Below, in pieces: positions 6,571 through 9,092 of a stretch of DNA of 9,092 bases. The stretch is from NCBI GenBank assembly GCA_905214825.1, contig CAJMNV010000078.1, forward strand, positions 1 through 9,092, in the 5' to 3' direction. Below the pieces are notes generated by a model, which worked only from the letters and a program-made list of their open reading frames with translations, was not told where the DNA came from and made no database searches. This DNA is from an uncultured bacterium (GTDB lineage: Bacteria > Bacillota > Clostridia > Lachnospirales > Anaerotignaceae). Within the stretch, counting starts at the first letter, position 1. Each line of letters opens with the position of its first letter. A program made the position numbers and the translations under genes.

Positions 6571-6601
6571 TTGACTATCCTGTTACAGTATAGTTTATTA
6601 T
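6571..6601 (+). promoter_or_regulatory. MerR-type promoter with 19-bp spacer and internal operator dyad
   Basis: TTGACT (6571-6576) and TATTAT (6596-6601) are separated by 19 bases, the over-long spacing that is the hallmark of promoters activated by MerR-family proteins. A 21-bp dyad fills the spacer (6574-6594): ACTAT-x-CTGT on the left mirrors ACAG-x-ATAGT on the right around T6584, with one mismatched pair. It drives the two plus-strand GNAT genes, with a leader of about 65 bases that includes a small TTCTG/CAGAA inverted repeat (6640-6654). Confidence 0.82.
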
Positions 6602-6625
6602 AGTCCATGTAGAAAGAAATAACAA
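6597..6625 (-). promoter_or_regulatory. Promoter of the merR gene
   Basis: On the minus strand, TTGTTA (6625-6620) and TATAAT (6602-6597) have a 17-base spacer. The -10 box overlaps the -10 of the divergent promoter, and the start point (near 6590) falls inside the operator dyad at 6574-6594. Regulator bound there should block merR transcription while activating the opposite direction. Confidence 0.68.
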
Positions 6626-6673
6626 GTGATTTACCAGTGTTCTGACTGACAGAATTTGAAAGGGGCATTTTAT

Positions 6674-7228
6674 ATGGAAATAAAAAGAATTTGTAAAAAC
6701 CAATGGGACAGTGTAAAAGGTATTTATATGGAAGCCTTTCCAAAAGCGGAAAGAAAACCATTTTTCCTTTTAAATCGTGCTGTTAAAAAAGGAAAATCAG
6801 AAATATGGGTTGCATTGGAAAGTGGTGCAGTTACCGGATTTATTGTGCTGATTCCTTATCGTGATATGGTTATGGTGGAATATTTCGCGATTTCCACTAA
6901 GATACGCAGTAAAGGAACAGGCAGCAAAATACTCAACGAAATATGCAGGCAGTACGCAGGTCGGCGTATCCTGCTACTGATTGAAAAAATTGATGAAACA
7001 GCTGCCAACAACGAACAAAGGATTGCCCGAAAACGGTTTTATTTAAAAAATGGATTTGCATCTTCTGGGATTTTTGCACAAGGCGTAAGCGGCTATATGG
7101 AAATATTATGCTATGGCGGAAATGTTTCCGGAGATGAATTTATCGCTATCCAGACCCACGCACTCGGTAGGATGTTGTTTATATTATCCAAAACAAAGGT
7201 TGTCAAAGAAACAGAAATCAAAAACTGA
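6674..7228 (+). CDS. GNAT-family N-acetyltransferase (first of pair)
   Basis: This 184-residue cytoplasmic enzyme is predicted to transfer acetyl from acetyl-CoA to an amine. The GNAT core is visible: an N-terminal half with AFP and a variable acceptor region, beta-strand VMVEYFAIS (66-74), the acetyl-CoA pyrophosphate loop RSKGTGS (78-84), and FYLKNGF (122-128), the usual helix-strand near the C terminus. The tail after about residue 150 is variable. ATG 6674 is chosen because AAAGGGG (6659-6665) lies 8 bases upstream; the in-frame TTG at 6656 overlaps that site. It is the first gene after the MerR-type promoter and is followed 24 bases later by a second GNAT gene, forming a regulon with the divergent merR. 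The acceptor could be a drug, polyamine or metabolite; the sequence does not decide. Confidence 0.88.
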   Translation: MEIKRICKNQWDSVKGIYMEAFPKAERKPFFLLNRAVKKGKSEIWVALESGAVTGFIVLIPYRDMVMVEYFAISTKIRSKGTGSKILNEICRQYAGRRILLLIEKIDETAANNEQRIARKRFYLKNGFASSGIFAQGVSGYMEILCYGGNVSGDEFIAIQTHALGRMLFILSKTKVVKETEIKN

Positions 7229-7252
7229 ACAGGAAATGGAGAATAAAATAAC

Positions 7253-7930
7253 ATGCGTGAACAAATTATTTTTCGAGAATTTGAAGAATCTGACCGTCTG
7301 GCACTGGAACAGATAATTCGAGAAACATGGTATTATGATCGTTTTTGTACACCGAAAACCGCAGCCCAATTAGCAAGCATATATCTAAGCAGTTGCCTTG
7401 CTAATCAGACCTTTACTCAGGTTGCACTGGTTGATGGTGTTCCAGTCGGAATTATCATGGGGAAAAACCGAACTACACACAAATGTCCATTTTCTCTGCG
7501 ACTTAAAATGATAAAATCTATTGTCAAACTTCTGATTTCAAAAGAAGGGCGCAAAGTTTCCAAGATTTTTGGCTGTGTAGATGGGATTGATAGAGAACTG
7601 TTAAGCCTGTGCCCCACACATTATCAAGGTGAATTGGCATTTTTTGCAATCAGACAAAATTGCCGTGGAAAAGGGATTGGAAAGATATTGTTTCAAAAGG
7701 TTGTAGCGTATATGCACTCTCAAAAAATTCATAACTTCTATCTGTTTACTGATACAAGCTGTAATTATGGATTTTATGAACATCAGGGCATGAAGCGACA
7801 ACAGGAAAAGAAACATCGTTTTCATGTAAATGGTATGCCAGAAGAGATGACATTTTTCCTTTACGACTATAATTGTTCATTGAATATCCAGCCCCCCAAA
7901 CCGACACACAAAGCAGTAAGTCTTAAATGA
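7253..7930 (+). CDS. GNAT-family N-acetyltransferase (second of pair)
   Basis: This 225-residue predicted acetyl-CoA-dependent acetyltransferase begins with a typical GNAT strand-helix (IIFREFEESDRLALEQII, residues 5-22). VALVDGVPVGIIMG (57-70) forms the next strands, ELAFFAIRQNCRGKGIGK (127-144) holds the acetyl-CoA loop RGKGIG (138-143), and NYGFYEHQGM (171-180) is the late motif. About 55 residues (72-126) lie between the VGIIMG strand and the next core strand, longer than in a minimal GNAT and rich in basic and hydrophobic residues. This suggests an inserted substrate-binding element. GGAG (7238-7241) lies 11 bases before the ATG. It is in the same transcript as the first GNAT gene and only distantly similar to it. 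No terminator follows closely; the one at 8231-8270 may serve it. Confidence 0.87.
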   Translation: MREQIIFREFEESDRLALEQIIRETWYYDRFCTPKTAAQLASIYLSSCLANQTFTQVALVDGVPVGIIMGKNRTTHKCPFSLRLKMIKSIVKLLISKEGRKVSKIFGCVDGIDRELLSLCPTHYQGELAFFAIRQNCRGKGIGKILFQKVVAYMHSQKIHNFYLFTDTSCNYGFYEHQGMKRQQEKKHRFHVNGMPEEMTFFLYDYNCSLNIQPPKPTHKAVSLK

Positions 7931-8003
7931 AAATACAGATATTTCATACCCAATACCAAAAAAGCTAAAACATAAAAATTCAATGGATTTTAACTGACAT
8001 GAA

Positions 8004-8204
8004 ATGGATTTTGATCAAGATAATGATGAGATAGATTGTGAACTACGGGTAGGAACTTACAATTCTAATATAAATCTAAATGAATTAAGTAAGATAAAAT
8101 TAAATTGTAGCAGAAATGCCGTTGTGTATAACAAAATCTTAAATGAGACCTTAATTGAATTTAGTACGCAAATAGAGAAAGATTATATTAATAATAAAAA
8201 ATAA
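8004..8204 (+). CDS. Small AT-rich orphan reading frame, possibly a gene remnant
   Basis: A 66-codon frame encodes a polar protein with an acidic start (MDFDQDNDEID) and a lysine- and asparagine-rich end (KDYINNKK). I do not recognise a family. It has no convincing ribosome binding site, an in-frame TGA lies at 7995-7997 just upstream, and it is visibly AT-richer than the neighbouring genes, with many ATA, AAT and TTA codons. These traits fit the 3' remnant of a transferred gene better than an intact one. The terminator at 8231-8270, 27 bases after its stop, could be the terminator of that gene. The rest of 7931-8230 holds nothing else recognisable apart from AATGGATTTT repeated at 7982 and 8003. 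Confidence 0.35.
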   Translation: MDFDQDNDEIDCELRVGTYNSNINLNELSKIKLNCSRNAVVYNKILNETLIEFSTQIEKDYINNKK

Positions 8205-8230
8205 GTAGACTATTACAATACTTCTTCCGA

Positions 8231-8270
8231 TTATCGAAAAAGTCCAGCAAAAGCCGGGCTTTTTTGATAA
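8231..8270 (+). terminator. Intrinsic terminator, long stem with AAAA loop
   Basis: AAAAAGTCCAGC (8237-8248) pairs with GCCGGGCTTTTT (8253-8264) around an AAAA loop, with one G-U pair and one A-C mismatch. The outer TTATC (8231-8235) and GATAA (8266-8270) extend the stem to about 18 bp. The right arm ends in six T. It can end the GNAT transcript or that of the small reading frame at 8004, and may also stop minus-strand transcription. Confidence 0.82.
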
Positions 8271-8305
8271 AATAAAAACATGTGATAAAAATGATAGAAA
8301 AGCTA

Positions 8306-8448
8306 CTAAATATTTTTTACAATGGATTTTTCATCACAGATACATTGATTCTTTACTGCAGATGGCAGGTCTGCCTCTACATAGTAGTCTGCATAAATTT
8401 TGCCTGTTCTTTTGTTGGATACAGTTTGATTGTTTCTGATAGTTGCAT
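8306..8448 (-). pseudogene. tnpB: N-terminal remnant of IS200/IS605-type tnpB with internal deletion
   Basis: From the ATG at 8448 the minus strand encodes MQLSETIKLYPTKEQAKF followed by MQTTM, then stops at TAG (8379-8377). This is the standard start of IS605-group TnpB (OrfB) proteins, the RNA-guided nucleases of these elements. Another frame (8380-8306) continues as VEADLPSAVKNQC, ICDEKSIVKNI and a stop, matching the next recognisable TnpB block. The two blocks are directly abutted, so a dozen or so codons are missing at the junction together with a frame change. After residue 24 of the second block the similarity ends at a stop. The zinc-finger and RuvC-like catalytic parts, most of a protein of roughly 350-450 residues, are absent. 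It is a dead fragment. The hairpin at 8456-8487 is probably its left-end structure. Confidence 0.85.
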
Positions 8449-8455
8449 AAACAAT

Positions 8456-8487
8456 AAAGGCTTCTCTGAAGTTGAAGCGAAGCCTTT
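8456..8487 (-). repeat. Hairpin: probable IS left-end palindrome, or terminator
   Basis: AAAGGCTTC (8456-8464) and GAAGCCTTT (8479-8487) form a perfect 9-bp stem with a 14-base loop. It lies 7 bases upstream (minus strand) of the tnpB-remnant start codon, where IS200/IS605 elements keep the subterminal hairpin recognised by TnpA. It also lies 3 bases after the stop of the phosphatase fragment and has a T-rich stretch beyond it on the minus strand, so a terminator role is the alternative. Confidence 0.55.
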
Positions 8488-8490
8488 GTC

Positions 8491-9038
8491 CTATGTTAAT
8501 TGTTCAGATTTATTTCCATTTTCTACATCGTAAGGCAGAACAAGCCTGCACCCTGTTTTTGTCATACGATAAAATTGATTGGTTTCCGTATCCAACTGAA
8601 TAACAGGGATAACACCACTGTCCAGCACTGTACCATCAATATAGTAATGACTTTCTCCATCAAAATAGATGTCATGAAAGTGTGAATCTCCGGAAATTGT
8701 TGCTGTTCCTACATGACCAGCAACAATATTCATATGAAATTTTCCAGTTTCAGCGGGATATTTTTCTGTGAATGTAAAATCATCTGTTCCCCATTCCCAC
8801 CAATCTCCTGCTTCCTCATCAACACCAGCATGAACGAAGATTGTATTGTCTACCACATAATATCTGCGAAGCCTTTGCATCCAGAAAATATATTTATCAT
8901 CATCGTCGTCATGATCAAAGCTGGAATCCGAAAACTGAGACACTCCAATCGGCCACCTTCCGTCGCACGCCATATCCTCATGATTTCCAGCAAGTACGAT
9001 AACCTTATCTGCCCCATACTTCATTTCTAAATCCTTGA
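8491..9038 (-). pseudogene. Metallophosphoesterase (PP1/PrpE-like) C-terminal fragment, 5' end cut by an IS
   Basis: The minus-strand frame encodes the later part of a calcineurin-like Ser/Thr phosphatase or ApaH/PrpE-type phosphoesterase. It shows VIVLAGNHED (metal-binding N and H), IFVHAGVDEEAG and NIVAGHVG (metal-binding H), and ends in a domain with HFHDIYFDG and YYIDGTVLDSG, where substrate and tail elements lie. The earlier motifs that this superfamily needs, DxH and GDxxDR, are absent: the sequence begins at about LKDLEMKYGADK, normally some 60 residues into the protein. Just upstream (9039 onward) is a tnpB right end, so the gene was apparently split by that insertion. The TTG-initiated frame beginning at 9081 takes its first 14 or so residues from IS sequence and is not a real start. 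The HDDDDDK run is unusual. As it stands it should be inactive. Confidence 0.82.
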
Positions 9039-9092
9039 GTGAACTACTCCGACTTATAGAAGTCGGAGCTTCCTGCTTCAACCACTACTGCG
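9039..9092 (-). mobile_element. Right end of an IS200/IS605-family element (body beyond the window)
   Basis: The minus strand carries a perfect 9-bp hairpin, CTCCGACTT (9068-9060) and AAGTCGGAG (9055-9047) with loop CTAT, followed by TAGTTCAC ending at 9039. A subterminal hairpin that overlaps the end of tnpB and is followed by a short GTAGTTCAC-like tail is characteristic of the right end of this family, where the 3' end of the omega (guide) RNA scaffold also lies. The phosphatase sequence resumes at 9038. The exact border is inferred. Confidence 0.7.
9044..9092 (-). CDS. tnpB: TnpB C-terminal tail (partial, runs off the window)
   Basis: The minus-strand frame from the window edge reads AVVVEAGSSDFYKSE and stops at TAG (9046-9044). 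It fits the C-terminal tail of IS605-group TnpB, which is typically encoded through the right-end hairpin. Only 15 codons are in the window, so completeness and activity of the rest cannot be judged. Confidence 0.7.
   Translation of the reverse strand, partial: AVVVEAGSSDFYKSE

Noticed and set aside
6656..6673. TTG at 6656 as start of the first GNAT gene
   Set aside because: It precedes and overlaps the AAAGGGG ribosome binding site, which is correctly spaced for ATG 6674.
8359..8391. GCAGA/TCTGC inverted repeats as a regulatory hairpin or CRISPR-like repeat
   Set aside because: The stem is only 5 bp and lies in the tnpB remnant coding sequence. There are no regularly spaced repeats anywhere in the window.
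8282..8533. 83-codon plus-strand frame
   Set aside because: It runs antisense through the tnpB remnant, the hairpin and the phosphatase 3' end, and its product resembles nothing.
9039..9081. TTG at 9081 as the true start of the phosphoesterase
   Set aside because: The first 14 codons come from the IS right-end hairpin, and essential N-terminal motifs are missing.

Overview
The window looks like chromosomal DNA from a low-GC Firmicute, most likely an anaerobic clostridial or Lachnospiraceae-like organism. The basis is the AT-rich sequence, strong AGGAGG-type ribosome binding sites, sigma-A promoters, an S-layer-homology (SLH) protein, MepA/DinF-type MATE exporters, an energy-coupling-factor (ECF) substrate-binding protein and a BmrR-like MerR regulator. 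The genus cannot be fixed from the sequence alone.

Layout. (1) 40-810, minus: a short secreted protein with three SLH domains and a GTG start, preceded by a leader holding a small hairpin and a cre-like site. (2) 1009-2388, minus, and 2726-4084, plus: two different MATE-family exporters, divergently transcribed. The minus-strand gene has a simple short-leader promoter. The plus-strand gene has a consensus promoter followed by three copies of one 11-12 base motif. These can fold either as an intrinsic terminator or as a competing antiterminator, which is a likely conditional attenuator. (3) 4236-5499, plus: a tight two-gene operon of an ECF S component and a small metal-dependent amidohydrolase, bounded by terminators on both sides; the second terminator is a perfect palindrome shared with the convergent merR gene. 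(4) 5737-7930: a BmrR-like MerR regulator (minus) divergent from two GNAT acetyltransferases (plus). The plus promoter has the 19-bp spacer typical of MerR-activated promoters, with a 21-bp near-perfect dyad lying across it. (5) 7931-9092: a decayed, mobile-element-rich end. It holds a small AT-rich orphan reading frame, a strong terminator, a broken N-terminal fragment of an IS200/IS605-type tnpB, a hairpin that fits the left end of such an element, the C-terminal part of a metallophosphoesterase gene, and at the edge the last 15 codons and right-end hairpin of another tnpB element.

How it fits together. The centre reads as drug or metabolite response cassettes: two exporters, one probably induced through its leader, and a ligand-sensing MerR controlling two acetyltransferases. 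The ECF S component probably imports a small vitamin-like or heterocyclic compound that the co-transcribed amidohydrolase may process; the substrate is not visible. The right end records at least two IS200/IS605-family events, one of which appears to have cut a phosphatase gene and left its C-terminal part without the first metal-binding motifs.

The strongest candidates for something not described before are the three-arm leader of the 2726 exporter and the ECF/amidohydrolase pair. The MerR promoter and the IS remnants are well supported but are variations on known themes.
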